The notes under the pieces: model-generated
The model's database searches: none
The model's input: only the letters and a program-made list of their open reading frames with translations
What the model was told of the DNA's origin: nothing
NCBI GenBank assembly: GCA_965203635.1
Contig: OZ241903.1
Span: 124,001 to 188,000, forward strand
From: Aldehydirespirator sp965203635
Lineage (GTDB): Bacteria; Actinomycetota; Acidimicrobiia; Acidimicrobiales; Aldehydirespiratoraceae
Direction of reading: 5' to 3'
Length of the DNA: 64,000 nt
Shown here: positions 8,893-17,834 of the stretch, piece by piece
Layout: the number at the start of each line of letters is the position of its first letter
Numbering within the stretch: position 1 is the stretch's first letter
Made by a program: the position numbers and the translations under genes

Positions 8893-9727
8893 CGAAGGCG
8901 GCCAGGGCCTCGGCCGTGTTGCGGAAATAGAACACCGACGGCACCATCAGCCGCTCCACCCCCCACGACTCGGCCTCCTGCACGGCCGCCGCCGGATCGT
9001 CGCCGAACAGCCCGAGATGCACGGCCGACATCTCCAGGTCGGCCGGGTCGCGCCCGCAGTCGGCGGCAGTGTTGCGAGCCATGTCGAGCAGGTGCGCCAT
9101 GTCGCCTCCGGCCAGGAACAGGCCGTCGCCGACGCGCCCGGCCCGGCGGGCTGCGGCCTCGCTGTGGCCGCCGATGTGGATCGGGACCCGCCCCGCCACC
9201 GGCTTGGGGTTGGAGCTGGCCCGGCGGAACGACACGAACTCGCCGTCGAAGGTCACATCGTCGGAGGCCCAAACCCGGCGCATGACCTCCATGTACTCCT
9301 CGGTGCGAGGGCCCCTGCGCTCCCAGGGGACATCGAGCGCGTCGAACTCCTCGCGCAGCCAGCCGATACCGACACCCAGCGTGACCCGGCCTCCCGACAG
9401 AACGTCGAGCGTGGCCACCTCCTTGGCGAAGGTGAGCGGATGGCGCTCGGGAAGCAGCGAGATGCCCGTGGCCAATCCGATGCTGGATGTGACCGCGGCC
9501 GCGTAGCCGAGCCACACCAGCGGATCCGGTATCGGATTGTTGCCCGATCCGGGCATCTTCCCGTCGGGCGCGTACGGGTAGACCGACTCGTAGCCCTCCG
9601 GGTACAGGATGTGCTCCACCGTCCATAGCGAGTCGAACCCGGCGGCCTCCGCCGACTGGGCCAGCTGGGCCGCGCCCTTGCCCTTCACGAACGTGCCGAC
9701 GTTGGCGAACGAGATCCCGAACTTCAT
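8864..9727 (-). CDS. LLM-class (F420/FMN-dependent) oxidoreductase
   Basis: Luciferase-like monooxygenase-fold protein of 287 residues, close to actinobacterial F420-dependent TIGR03619-type proteins. Typical segments are MKFGISFANVG at the N-terminus, GFDSLWTVEHILYP, LTFAKEVATLDVLSGGRVTLGVGIGW, and VPIHIGGHSEAAARRAGRVGDG. The substrate is unknown. A ribosome-binding site (AAGGAGC) sits just upstream of the ATG at 9727. The gene diverges from the SPFH gene with about 63 bases between. The C-terminal codons and stop are tandemly duplicated downstream. Confidence 0.85.
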   Translation of the reverse strand: MKFGISFANVGTFVKGKGAAQLAQSAEAAGFDSLWTVEHILYPEGYESVYPYAPDGKMPGSGNNPIPDPLVWLGYAAAVTSSIGLATGISLLPERHPLTFAKEVATLDVLSGGRVTLGVGIGWLREEFDALDVPWERRGPRTEEYMEVMRRVWASDDVTFDGEFVSFRRASSNPKPVAGRVPIHIGGHSEAAARRAGRVGDGLFLAGGDMAHLLDMARNTAADCGRDPADLEMSAVHLGLFGDDPAAAVQEAESWGVERLMVPSVFYFRNTAEALAAFGESVIAPHS

Positions 9728-9790
9728 CTGTGCTCCTTGAACATTGATTCCGACCGGTCAAGGTAGCCAGTAACGCGTCCGGGTGACAGG

Positions 9791-10729
9791 ATGACGCACA
9801 TGACAGATGCCTCCTCCCCCACCGATCCCGACCATTCCGCTGCGGACTCCCACGCCCCCCTAGTGACGGCCCGACCCGCCCGCACCAAGCCGGGCCTACT
9901 CGGCGTGCTGATCGCCCTGGTCGGACTGATCATGATCGCGGCCGGGATCGTCGGCGTGGCCGTGGTGGCCTGGCCGCTGGTGTTCCTCATCCCGGTGGGC
10001 GGGATCACGTTCGCGTTCGCCTGGCCGGGCCAATACCTGGTACAGCCCAACGAGGCGCTGGTGCTGATCCTGTTCGGCCGCTACAAGGGCACCGTCGAAA
10101 CCCCCGGCTGGCATCTGGCCAACCCCTTCACCCGCATGGAGTCGCGCAAGGTGTCGCTGCGGGTGCACAACTTCACCACCAGCGTCTCCAAGGTCAACGA
10201 CGCAGAGGGCAACCCCATCGAGATCTCCGCAGTGGTGGTGTGGCGGGTGGTGGACACCGCCGCGGCCGTGTTCGAGGTGGACGACTTCGAGGACTTCGTG
10301 CATGTCCAGAGCGAGACGGCCATCCGCCATCTGGGCACCCAGTACCCCTACGACGACTTCGAGGGCGACCGGGTGTCGCTGCGCTCGGATCCCGACACGG
10401 TGGCGGCCACGCTGCACGCCGAGGTGCAGGACCGCCTCGATCGGGCCGGCGTGGAGGTCATCGAGACCCGGCTCAACCATCTGGCCTACGCCACCGAGAT
10501 CGCCGAGGCGATGCTGCGACGCCAGCAGGCCGCGGCTGTGGTGGCGGCCCGGCGCACCATCGTGGAGGGCGCGGTCGGCATGGTCGAGGACGCTCTCGAA
10601 TTGCTGACCCAGCGCTCGGTGGTCGACCTCGACGAGCAGGCCAAGGCGTCGATGGTCGCCAACCTTCTGGTGGTTCTCACCAGCGAGCAGCAGACCACCC
10701 CCATCGTCAACACCGGCTCCCTCCCCTAG
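9791..10729 (+). CDS. SPFH/band-7 domain membrane protein
   Basis: 312-residue protein with a polar, disordered N-terminus (about 30 residues), two adjacent membrane segments (about 35-80, rich in Gly/Val/Ile) and a band-7 domain (about 85-280) beginning VQPNEALVLILFGRYKGTVETPGWHLANPF. The conserved ALxxRAL-like helix appears as YATEIAEAMLRRQQAAAVVAARR. SPFH proteins form membrane-microdomain scaffolds. A second in-frame ATG lies at 9800. The gene ends a few bases before the PatB-type lyase start, so they may be cotranscribed. Confidence 0.85.
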   Translation: MTHMTDASSPTDPDHSAADSHAPLVTARPARTKPGLLGVLIALVGLIMIAAGIVGVAVVAWPLVFLIPVGGITFAFAWPGQYLVQPNEALVLILFGRYKGTVETPGWHLANPFTRMESRKVSLRVHNFTTSVSKVNDAEGNPIEISAVVVWRVVDTAAAVFEVDDFEDFVHVQSETAIRHLGTQYPYDDFEGDRVSLRSDPDTVAATLHAEVQDRLDRAGVEVIETRLNHLAYATEIAEAMLRRQQAAAVVAARRTIVEGAVGMVEDALELLTQRSVVDLDEQAKASMVANLLVVLTSEQQTTPIVNTGSLP

Positions 10730-10736
10730 CCCTGGT

Positions 10737-11933
10737 GTGACCGCATTGGCAGGAGACGCGCGTCTCGGGGACTTCGACGCCCGCTTCGATGCCGGGCTCA
10801 AGAGGGGCAACCGCAACGCCAAGTGGTCCAAGTACGGCCCGGACGCCCTGCCGGCATGGGTGGCCGAGCACGACTTCCGGCCCCCGCCGGCGGTCACCGA
10901 CGCCATGCAGGCCACGATCGATCGCGGAGACTTCGGCTACCACGACCTGGAGGACGATGTGGGCACGGCGTTCGCCCGCTGGTCCGCGGAACGTTACGGG
11001 TGGAGCCCCGACCCTGAGTTCGTGCACACCTGCGTGGACGTCCTGCAGGGTGTGACCGCCGCAGTCACCGCACTGGCCGGGCCCGGCGAAGCCGTGATCC
11101 TCACCCCGCCGATCTACCACATCTTCCTGCAGATATGTCCCACCGCCCGGCGCCCCCAACTCGAGTGGCCGATGCGCCATGACCGCGACGCCGGATGGAC
11201 TCTCGACCCCGACGACCTGGAAGCCCTTGTGAAACGCGAGCCCGACGCCCGGGTGCTGCTGTGGTGCCATCCGCACAACCCCACCGGATGGGTGCCCGGC
11301 GCCGAGGTGCTCGAACGGATCGTGGAACTGGCCCACGCCTACGACTTCTACGTGGTGTCCGACGAGATCCACGCCGACCTCGTGTACCGCGACTCGTCGT
11401 CGCCGTTCGTGCCCTTGCTGTCGATCCCCGGCGCGGCCGAGCGGGTGGTGACCGTCACCTCCCCGGCCAAGACGTTCTCCCTGTCGGGACTGCGCTGCGC
11501 GGTGATGGCCTACGCCGACCGGGGCCTGCGGCGGCGGGTGCGCCAGGCCCACCCTCCCCTGCTCCTCGGTCACGCCGCCCGCACCGGCATCGACGCCACC
11601 ATCGCGGCCTGGAGGCACGGGGCGGCATGGGCCGACGGACTCGTCGCCTACCTGGCCGAGCGGCGCGACCAGTTGGCGGAACGACTGGCCGCGGAGGCCT
11701 CGGCCGCCCGCTTCCAACGACCCGACTCGACCTTCCTGGGCTGGCTGGACCTGTCGGTCTGCGGGCTGGGCGAGGCGCCCGCAGCCCGGCTGCTGGAGCA
11801 GGCCGGCGTCGCGGTGTCGGAGGGCACCGAGTTCGGCACCAGCGGCCACGGCCACGTGCGCCTCAACTTCGGCACGTCCGCGGCCGTGCTCGACGAGATC
11901 CTCGATCGCCTCCTGCCTCGTCTCGGGGCCTAG
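10737..11933 (+). CDS. MalY/PatB-family PLP-dependent aminotransferase (cystathionine beta-lyase type)
   Basis: Fold-type I PLP enzyme of 398 residues, matching PatB/MalY proteins that cleave C-S bonds of cystathionine or cysteine conjugates. Diagnostic segments: LPAWVAEHDFRPPPAVTDAM near the N-terminus, LWCHPHNPTGW (Asn/Pro pocket), VVSDEIHADLVY (PLP-pyridine Asp) and SPAKTFSLSGLRCAVM with the Schiff-base Lys in SPAKTF. The start is GTG at 10737, 8 bases after the SPFH stop. Confidence 0.88.
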   Translation: MTALAGDARLGDFDARFDAGLKRGNRNAKWSKYGPDALPAWVAEHDFRPPPAVTDAMQATIDRGDFGYHDLEDDVGTAFARWSAERYGWSPDPEFVHTCVDVLQGVTAAVTALAGPGEAVILTPPIYHIFLQICPTARRPQLEWPMRHDRDAGWTLDPDDLEALVKREPDARVLLWCHPHNPTGWVPGAEVLERIVELAHAYDFYVVSDEIHADLVYRDSSSPFVPLLSIPGAAERVVTVTSPAKTFSLSGLRCAVMAYADRGLRRRVRQAHPPLLLGHAARTGIDATIAAWRHGAAWADGLVAYLAERRDQLAERLAAEASAARFQRPDSTFLGWLDLSVCGLGEAPAARLLEQAGVAVSEGTEFGTSGHGHVRLNFGTSAAVLDEILDRLLPRLGA

Positions 11934-12044
11934 GGAGCTCCAACGACATCACCGTTCACCCGTCAAGTGCCGCGTCTGCAAGCCTTTGTGCGAGCCTTGA
12001 GGACGGCGCCGGCCCCGGCGGCCTGACCGAGGAAGGAAGCGGAC

Positions 12045-12704
12045 TTGTCTGACACGGCGGATCGCAACGTTCCCACCCGCGATCAGATCCTGCGTGTTGC
12101 CTCGCGCCTGTTCGCCGCTCGGGGCTTCCACGCGACCTCGACGCGCGACATCGCCGACGCGGTCGGGATCCGCCAGCCGTCGCTGTTCCATCACTTCTCG
12201 TCGAAGGCCGAGATCATGGCCGAGCTGCAGAGGCTCGAGTTCGAGACCAGCATCCGCGTCTTCGAAGCTGCCCGGAATCAGCGCGGCTCGGCCGCGGCCC
12301 GGCTGTTCTGCGCAGTATTCCTGGAAGTGCGCCGAATGATCTCCGCTCCCTACGACTTCACCTGCACCACCACCGCCGAGGTCCTCAACGAGCCGGCTCT
12401 GGCCGACGAGCGCGCCCTGTGGGAGCGGATCATGGCCGCTCAGGCCGCGTTGATCGCCGAGGGCACCGCCGCCGGTGACCTCATGGAGTTGGACTCCGAC
12501 TTCGCGAGCCGCGGAGTGGACTGGCTCATCGAGGGCGTACTGATCGACGCCCGCCGGCGCGGCGATGTCGACCCGTCCGAGTTCGCCGACCAGGTCGCGT
12601 CCCTCGCCCTGCGTGCCCTTCTGCCGGCCCACGCCAACTGCGACGACCTGCGTTCCAAGGGCCTAGCCATGGTCGAGCACCTCAGAACCCAGCCCGGCCT
12701 CTGA
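12045..12704 (+). CDS. TetR-family transcriptional regulator
   Basis: 219-residue repressor-type protein. The N-terminal helix-turn-helix (about 12-60) is typical: TRDQILRVASRLFAARGFHATSTRDIADAVGIRQPSLFHHFSSK. The C-terminal ligand domain is not assignable. The start is TTG at 12045 behind a strong GGAAGGAAG ribosome-binding site. Its TGA is overlapped by a perfect 14-bp inverted repeat that could end transcription or be its own operator. It precedes a four-gene catabolic set on the same strand, which it may control (inference). Confidence 0.88.
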   Translation: MSDTADRNVPTRDQILRVASRLFAARGFHATSTRDIADAVGIRQPSLFHHFSSKAEIMAELQRLEFETSIRVFEAARNQRGSAAARLFCAVFLEVRRMISAPYDFTCTTTAEVLNEPALADERALWERIMAAQAALIAEGTAAGDLMELDSDFASRGVDWLIEGVLIDARRRGDVDPSEFADQVASLALRALLPAHANCDDLRSKGLAMVEHLRTQPGL

Positions 12705-12735
12705 GACGCACCCTATCGTATGATAGGGTGCGTCT
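12704..12735 (+). promoter_or_regulatory. Perfect 14-bp inverted repeat: terminator or TetR operator
   Basis: Arms AGACGCACCCTATC (12704-12717) and GATAGGGTGCGTCT (12722-12735) are perfectly complementary around the loop GTAT. The left arm begins on the last base of the tetR stop codon. No T-run follows, so it is either a non-canonical terminator or, given its length and the adjacent TetR gene, an operator upstream of the agmatinase-family gene at 12803. Confidence 0.7.
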
Positions 12736-12802
12736 AGTCCGGAGCCGGCTACGAGGAGGCCCCGACCTGATGGTCCACTGTCGCAGGCCATAGGGTGGCG
12801 TT

Positions 12803-13762
12803 GTGACACACGCCGGGTCGAACCCGCAGCCGCTCGGGGGCAACGAGATGCCCCGCTTCGCGGGGATCGCCACCTTCATGCGCCTGCCGGGACGCTCGCG
12901 GCCTGACGAACTTGACGCGGCCATCGTGGGAGTGCCGTTCGACATCGGCACCTCCAACCGGCCCGGCGCCCGCTTCGGGCCCCGGGGCATCCGTGACGAA
13001 TCGGTGCTCATCCGCCCCTACAACATGGCCACCCGGGCTGCCCCCTTCGACAGCCTGCGCATCGACGACACCGGAGACGTCGCCACCAACCCCTACAACC
13101 TGCTGGACTCGGTCGACCGCATCGAAGCGCACTTCGCCGAACTGCTGTCCCACGGCGTGATCACGGTTGCCCTGGGCGGCGACCACACCATCGTGCTGCC
13201 CATCCTGCGGGCCATGCGGGCCCGCCACGGACCGGTCGGGCTGGTGCACGTCGACGCCCACACCGACATCAACGACGAGATGTTCGGCGAGCGCATCGCC
13301 CACGGCACCCCGTTCCGCCGGGCGGTGGAGGAGGGCCTGCTCGACTGCTCACGGGTAGTCCAGATCGGGATGCGGGCTACCGGCTACGCGGCCGACGACT
13401 TCGACTGGTCGCGCCGGCAGGGCTTCCGGGTCGTGCAGATCGAGGAGTGCTGGCACCGCTCGCTTGCCCCGCTGATGGACGAGGTGCGAGAGCAGGTCGG
13501 CGGCGGACCGGTGTACCTGAGCTTCGACATCGACGGCCTCGACCCGTCGTTCGCCCCCGGCACCGGCACCCCCGAGATCGGCGGTCTCACCACCCCCCAG
13601 GCCCTGGAGATCATCCGCGGCTGCCGGGGTCTGGACCTCGTGGGGTGCGACATGGTGGAGGTGGCGCCCATCTACGACACGTCGGGCATGACCGCCCATA
13701 TTGCTGCTGACCTCGTCTACGAGATGCTGTGCGTGCTCCCCGGCGTCCAGTGCCGGGACTGA
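12803..13762 (+). CDS. Agmatinase/arginase-family ureohydrolase
   Basis: Binuclear manganese ureohydrolase of 319 residues that hydrolyses a guanidino group to urea. Metal-binding motifs are intact: GGDHT (about residue 131), HVDAHTD (about 152-158) and SFDIDGLDPSFAPG (about 240-253). The N-terminal half with PFDIGTSNRPGARFGPRGIR matches agmatinase/guanidinobutyrase-type enzymes rather than arginases. Whether the substrate is agmatine, guanidinobutyrate, guanidinopropionate or another compound cannot be read from sequence. Start is GTG at 12803. The next gene starts 26 bases downstream. Confidence 0.9.
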   Translation: MTHAGSNPQPLGGNEMPRFAGIATFMRLPGRSRPDELDAAIVGVPFDIGTSNRPGARFGPRGIRDESVLIRPYNMATRAAPFDSLRIDDTGDVATNPYNLLDSVDRIEAHFAELLSHGVITVALGGDHTIVLPILRAMRARHGPVGLVHVDAHTDINDEMFGERIAHGTPFRRAVEEGLLDCSRVVQIGMRATGYAADDFDWSRRQGFRVVQIEECWHRSLAPLMDEVREQVGGGPVYLSFDIDGLDPSFAPGTGTPEIGGLTTPQALEIIRGCRGLDLVGCDMVEVAPIYDTSGMTAHIAADLVYEMLCVLPGVQCRD

Positions 13763-13787
13763 GAGAGCCGGACGAGGGGGCCGCGCG

Positions 13788-14825
13788 TTGCTCGTAGAAC
13801 AGGTCGAGGGCAAGTGGATCGAGGCCTTCGCGGAGACGTTCCGCCTCTGCGGTGTGAGCGAGGGGGAGACCGCCGCGGTGCTGTCGGAGTCCCAGAGCCG
13901 GCCGGTGAACGTGCAACTCGCCGACCTGGCCTTGCAGCGACTCGGTGCGCGGGTCTTCCACCTGCGCCTGACCACGCCGCGCCAGAAGGTGGCGGTGCCG
14001 GTGCGCTCCACCGGGGCCTCCGACGCCATCGGCGGTCTCGAGCCCGCGGTGGCCGCGCTGGCCGGGTCGTCGTTCGTGGCCGACTGCACCGTGGAGGGTC
14101 TGCTCCACGCCCCCGAGTTGGGAGCGATCCTCAACGGCGGGGCCCGGATCCTGATGGTGTCCAACGAGCATCCCGAGATCCTGGAACGGCTGCTGCCGGA
14201 CCCCGCGTTGAAGAGCCGGGTGCAGCAGGGAGCGGCCATGCTGGAGCAAGCCGCTGAGATGCGAGTCACGTCGGCCGCGGGCACCGACTTGACCATCGAC
14301 GTGTCGCAGGCCCCGACCGCCGGGAGCTGGGGATGCACCGACGGTCCGGGCACCATCGCCCACTGGCCCGGCGGGCTGTGCCTGTGCTTCCCCGCCGCGG
14401 AAACCGTCAACGGCACACTGGTGCTCGACGCCGGAGACGTGAACCTCACCTTCAAGCGCTACCTGGAGTCGCCGGTGCGGATGCGTATCGCCGACGACTA
14501 CATCACCGACATCGCCGGCGACGGCGTCGACGCCGCACTCACCGCCAGCTACCTGGCCGCCTGGGACGACCCCGACGCCTACGCCGTCTCCCACGTCGGA
14601 TGGGGCATGAACCCCGCGGCCCGCTGGGACGCGATGACGATGTACGACCGCACCCAGTTCAACGGCACCGAACTGCGGGCCTTCGCCGGCAACTTCCTGT
14701 ACTCCACGGGAGCCAACGAGACCGCCGGGCGCCACACCCTGGGGCATTTCGACCTGCCCATGCGCAACTGCACGATCACCCTCGACGGCACCCCGGTGGT
14801 GTCGGCCGGCACCGTCGTGTTCTGA
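13788..14825 (+). CDS. NicX-like 2,5-dihydroxypyridine dioxygenase / M29-type metal enzyme
   Basis: 345-residue protein resembling NicX (2,5-dihydroxypyridine 5,6-dioxygenase) and the M29 aminopeptidase relatives with which it is often annotated. C-terminal segments match that group: AVSHVGWGMNPAARW and RHTLGHFDLPMRNCTITLDG, the latter with the HxD pair that in NicX binds Fe(II). Metals and substrate are inferred only. The start is TTG at 13788, which has a GACGAGGGGG purine-rich site upstream; the frame is open earlier but would overlap the ureohydrolase gene. It lies in a same-strand catabolic cluster. Confidence 0.7.
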   Translation: MLVEQVEGKWIEAFAETFRLCGVSEGETAAVLSESQSRPVNVQLADLALQRLGARVFHLRLTTPRQKVAVPVRSTGASDAIGGLEPAVAALAGSSFVADCTVEGLLHAPELGAILNGGARILMVSNEHPEILERLLPDPALKSRVQQGAAMLEQAAEMRVTSAAGTDLTIDVSQAPTAGSWGCTDGPGTIAHWPGGLCLCFPAAETVNGTLVLDAGDVNLTFKRYLESPVRMRIADDYITDIAGDGVDAALTASYLAAWDDPDAYAVSHVGWGMNPAARWDAMTMYDRTQFNGTELRAFAGNFLYSTGANETAGRHTLGHFDLPMRNCTITLDGTPVVSAGTVVF

Positions 14826-14911
14826 GCCAGGACGGCAGTTGCCGCGTGCCTCCCTTCCTACTTCTAGGCTGAGCCGGCTGCCTAACCGTCGCGACCTCAG
14901 GAGCCCGTCCC

Positions 14912-16129
14912 ATGGGTAACCACGCTCTGCTCCATCCCTTCGCCCCTCCGGCCAAGCCGGAGTCCGAGATGATCAACATCGTGCGGGCCGAGGGCTCCAC
15001 CCTCTACGACGACCAGGGACGGTCGTACATCGACGGCCTGGCCAGCCTGTGGTACTGCCAGATCGGCCATTCCCGCCCTGAGATGGCCGACGCGGTCGCC
15101 GCGCAGATGCGCGAGCTCGCCGCCTACAACACCTTCGACCCGTTCACCAACCCGCCCGCGGCCCGGGCGGCCGAGATGGTCGCAGAACGCTCGCCTCTGA
15201 CCGACGGGCGGGTGTTCTTCGGCTGCACCGGGTCGGACGCGGTGGACACCGCGCTCAAGCTCGCCCGCCTCTACGCCCAGCGGACCAGCGGTGGCGAACG
15301 CCAGGTGGTGATACGACGCACCAACGGCTACCACGGCACCAACTTCGGCGGCACGTCAGCCCAGGGCATCGCTCCGAACCGCGAGGGATGGGGCGACCTG
15401 GTCCCCCATTTCATCGAGGTGCCCAACGACGACATCGAGGTGATGGCCACCGCAATCGCCGAGCACGGGGAGCGGGTGGCTGCGGTCATCACCGAGCCGG
15501 TGCAGGGCGCGGGCGGGGTGTTCCCGCCGCCTGAGGGCTACCTCGCCGGGGTCCGGCGGCTGTGCGACCAGCACGGCGCCCTGCTGATCGTCGACGAGGT
15601 GATCTGCGGGTTCGGCCGCACCGGCGAGTGGTTCGGCGCCCAGACGTTCGGCGTGACCCCCGACATGATGACCTTCGCCAAGGGCGTGACCTCCGGCTAC
15701 CTGCCCCTGAGCGGCGTGATCGTAAGCCGCCGGGTTTGCGAGAACCTCGAGGAGCCCGGCTTCCTGCTGCGTACCGGCTACACCTACTCGGGCCATCCCA
15801 CCGTGGCGGCCGCGGCCGTCAAGAACCTCGAGATCATCACCTCCGAGGGCCTCGTGGACCGGGCCAACCATGTGGGGGCCAGGCTCACCGAGGGGCTCGA
15901 GGCGCTGGCCGCCGACGGGCTCATCGCGTCGTACCGCGGCGAGGGCGCGGTTCAGGCCGCGGTGCTGGACCGCCCGTCGATGGACGTCCGCAACGACATG
16001 CTGCGGCGGGGCGTGATCGTGCGCCCCATCAACGATGTGCTGGCCCTCTGCCCGCCGCTGGTGATCACCGACGACGAGATCGGCCGGATCATCGACACCA
16101 TGGCCGAGTCACTTCGGACCGTCCCCTAA
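14912..16129 (+). CDS. Class III (omega) aminotransferase
   Basis: Fold-type I PLP transaminase of 405 residues, related to omega-amino acid:pyruvate and diamine aminotransferases. Recognisable parts: DGLASLWYCQIGHSRPEM (substrate entrance, Trp), GCTGSDAVDTALKLAR (phosphate loop), NGYHGTNFGGTSAQG, LIVDEVICGFGRTGEWFG (PLP Asp) and TFAKGVTSGYLPLSGVIVS, where the PLP lysine is in FAKGVTSGY. Together with the upstream ureohydrolase it could take an amine produced by guanidine hydrolysis onward to an aldehyde (inference). Confidence 0.9.
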   Translation: MGNHALLHPFAPPAKPESEMINIVRAEGSTLYDDQGRSYIDGLASLWYCQIGHSRPEMADAVAAQMRELAAYNTFDPFTNPPAARAAEMVAERSPLTDGRVFFGCTGSDAVDTALKLARLYAQRTSGGERQVVIRRTNGYHGTNFGGTSAQGIAPNREGWGDLVPHFIEVPNDDIEVMATAIAEHGERVAAVITEPVQGAGGVFPPPEGYLAGVRRLCDQHGALLIVDEVICGFGRTGEWFGAQTFGVTPDMMTFAKGVTSGYLPLSGVIVSRRVCENLEEPGFLLRTGYTYSGHPTVAAAAVKNLEIITSEGLVDRANHVGARLTEGLEALAADGLIASYRGEGAVQAAVLDRPSMDVRNDMLRRGVIVRPINDVLALCPPLVITDDEIGRIIDTMAESLRTVP

Positions 16130-16139
16130 GGCCAAACGG

Positions 16140-17273
16140 ATGGGATCCGGACTGCTGGAGCGGGCCCGCGCTCTGCGTCCAGTGATCGACGCGGCCGGTG
16201 CCGCGGCCGCAGCAACCGGCGCGACCGCGCTGTCGCAGGAGGTGGTGGACGCCTGCTTCGAGGCGGGCCTGTACGGCGCCTTGTCGCCGCGTGCAGTGGG
16301 CGGCGCGGAGCTGCCGATCGACGACTGCCTGGAAGTCTTCGCCGAGATCTCCTACGCCGACGGCTCTGTGGGCTGGTCCCTCATGGCCGGGGCCACCGGC
16401 GCCTGCTTCTTCGGCGCCTACTGCGGTGACAGCTTCACCGACGAGATGTTCGCCGGCGGGGTCGTGCCGGTGGTGGCCGGCCAGTTCGCGCCCAACGGAA
16501 CCGCTGTTCCCAACGGCGACGGGTTCCATCTGACCGGCAAGTACAGCTTCGGGTCGGGCGTCGCCCATGCCGACTGGGTGGGCGGGGGCGCCTTCACCGC
16601 GCCGCCCGAGGGCCAGCAGGCCGAGTTCCGCCTGATGATGATGCCCCGCTCCGCGGTGGAGCTGCTCGGCAACTGGGATGTGCTGGGCCTGCGGGCCACG
16701 TCGTCCTACGACTACAGCATCGACGCCCAGGTGCCCGCTGACGCCACCTTCGAGTTCTTCTCCCCCACCCGGTACCGGGGCGGCCCCATCTACGACCTCG
16801 GTGTGATCATCCTCACCGAGATCGGCCACATGGGCTGGACCATCGGGGTCGTGCGGCGAGCCGTCGACGAGGCGGTGGCCATCGCCAAGGTCCGGGCCCG
16901 CATGGCGGCGCCGTCGGTCATCGCCGACGATCCCCGCTTCCGCTACGAGTTCGCCATGGGGGTGTCGCGCTTCGAGGCAGCCGAGACGTGGTGCCGTCAG
17001 GCCTTTCGGACGGCCGAGCAGGCGGCCGAAGCCGGCTCGGGCCGCGACCCGGTGCTGGCCACCAACGTCAAGCAGTCGGCCACGCTGCTCACCCAGGAGG
17101 GCCTGGCCCTGATCCGCAGCCTCTACGAGTGGTGCGGCACCGAAGCCCTGCGGGACGGGCCGCTGCAGCGATGCTTCCGCGATATGCACGCCGGCAGCCA
17201 GCACGTGCTGGTCGGCGACCGCAACCCCCACGAGTTCGCCGACCTCCGCCTAGCCGACCCCGACCCCGGCTGA
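16140..17273 (+). CDS. Acyl-CoA-dehydrogenase-fold flavoprotein (group D monooxygenase-like)
   Basis: 377-residue protein of the acyl-CoA dehydrogenase superfamily. It resembles the HsaA/DszC/XiaF-type branch, which uses reduced flavin for hydroxylation, more than true acyl-CoA dehydrogenases. An N-terminal helical domain (AISYADGSVGWSLMAGATG-like segment at about 65-85), a middle beta domain (GFHLTGKYSFGSGVAHADW) and a C-terminal helical bundle are visible. The RatSSYD loop (LGLRATSSYDYSI) is typical of this branch. The start ATG is 11 bases after the aminotransferase stop, so it is likely the last gene of that operon. Substrate unknown. Confidence 0.78.
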   Translation: MGSGLLERARALRPVIDAAGAAAAATGATALSQEVVDACFEAGLYGALSPRAVGGAELPIDDCLEVFAEISYADGSVGWSLMAGATGACFFGAYCGDSFTDEMFAGGVVPVVAGQFAPNGTAVPNGDGFHLTGKYSFGSGVAHADWVGGGAFTAPPEGQQAEFRLMMMPRSAVELLGNWDVLGLRATSSYDYSIDAQVPADATFEFFSPTRYRGGPIYDLGVIILTEIGHMGWTIGVVRRAVDEAVAIAKVRARMAAPSVIADDPRFRYEFAMGVSRFEAAETWCRQAFRTAEQAAEAGSGRDPVLATNVKQSATLLTQEGLALIRSLYEWCGTEALRDGPLQRCFRDMHAGSQHVLVGDRNPHEFADLRLADPDPG

Positions 17274-17346
17274 GCGCACCGGATGAGTCGGCGTCGGGGG
17301 TGTCTGTTGAGCGATCATGCGTTGTGGCATCCCGGGAGACACTAAG

Positions 17347-17384
17347 GCTGTATGTTTGAAATAATACTAAACAGCATATAGATT
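17347..17384 (+). promoter_or_regulatory. AT-rich candidate promoter with dyad
   Basis: A conspicuously AT-rich patch in an otherwise GC-rich region. TTGAAA (17356-17361) and TAGATT (17379-17384) are 17 bases apart, a reasonable -35/-10 pair for the protease-like gene at 17422. The -35 lies inside an inverted repeat, GCTGT (17347-17351) with ACAGC (17371-17375), a possible operator. Confidence 0.45.
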
Positions 17385-17421
17385 GTGTTGGGCAGCGACG
17401 AGACACACCTCCGGGGTACGG

Positions 17422-17775
17422 ATGGGGACATTCAACTGCAACGTTCGATTCCACAGCCTGGACGGCGAGCGGAGCGTGGAGATCGACGCGCTCGTCGACA
17501 CCGGTGCGAGCTACAGCATCGTGCCGTCTGCCATCCTGCGGCGATTGGGGGTGGAGCCGACCGACCGACACCGCGTGACGCTTGCCGACGGCAGGAGGGT
17601 CACCTACGACCTCGGGCAGGCTCACGCCACCATCGATGGTCGCAGCACTCCGACGTGGGTCTTCTTCGGCGAGGACGACGGCCCTTCCCTACTCGGCGCC
17701 TACACACTGGAGGGCCTGCGCCTTGCAGTCGACCCCTATGAGAGAAAGCTCGTTCCATCCGTAGCCACGGCATGA
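17422..17775 (+). CDS. Retropepsin-like (clan AA) aspartic protease homologue
   Basis: Small single-domain protein of 117 residues. The aspartic protease signature ALVDTGASYSIVP carries the catalytic Asp-Thr-Gly triad near residue 24, followed by a second strand pair and LLGAYTLEGLRLAVD, matching bacterial clan AA dimeric proteases. The function of these small proteins is largely unknown. ATG at 17422 was chosen because it begins at the conserved first strand (GTFNCNVRF); the open frame extends only 13 codons upstream. The gene sits behind an AT-rich promoter region and may have been acquired horizontally. Confidence 0.75.
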   Translation: MGTFNCNVRFHSLDGERSVEIDALVDTGASYSIVPSAILRRLGVEPTDRHRVTLADGRRVTYDLGQAHATIDGRSTPTWVFFGEDDGPSLLGAYTLEGLRLAVDPYERKLVPSVATA

Positions 17776-17834
17776 ACGCCGGTCACTCCATCAGGCGAAG
17801 CCGTCGCTCCTCGACGCCAAAGGGCTGTTGGGAG

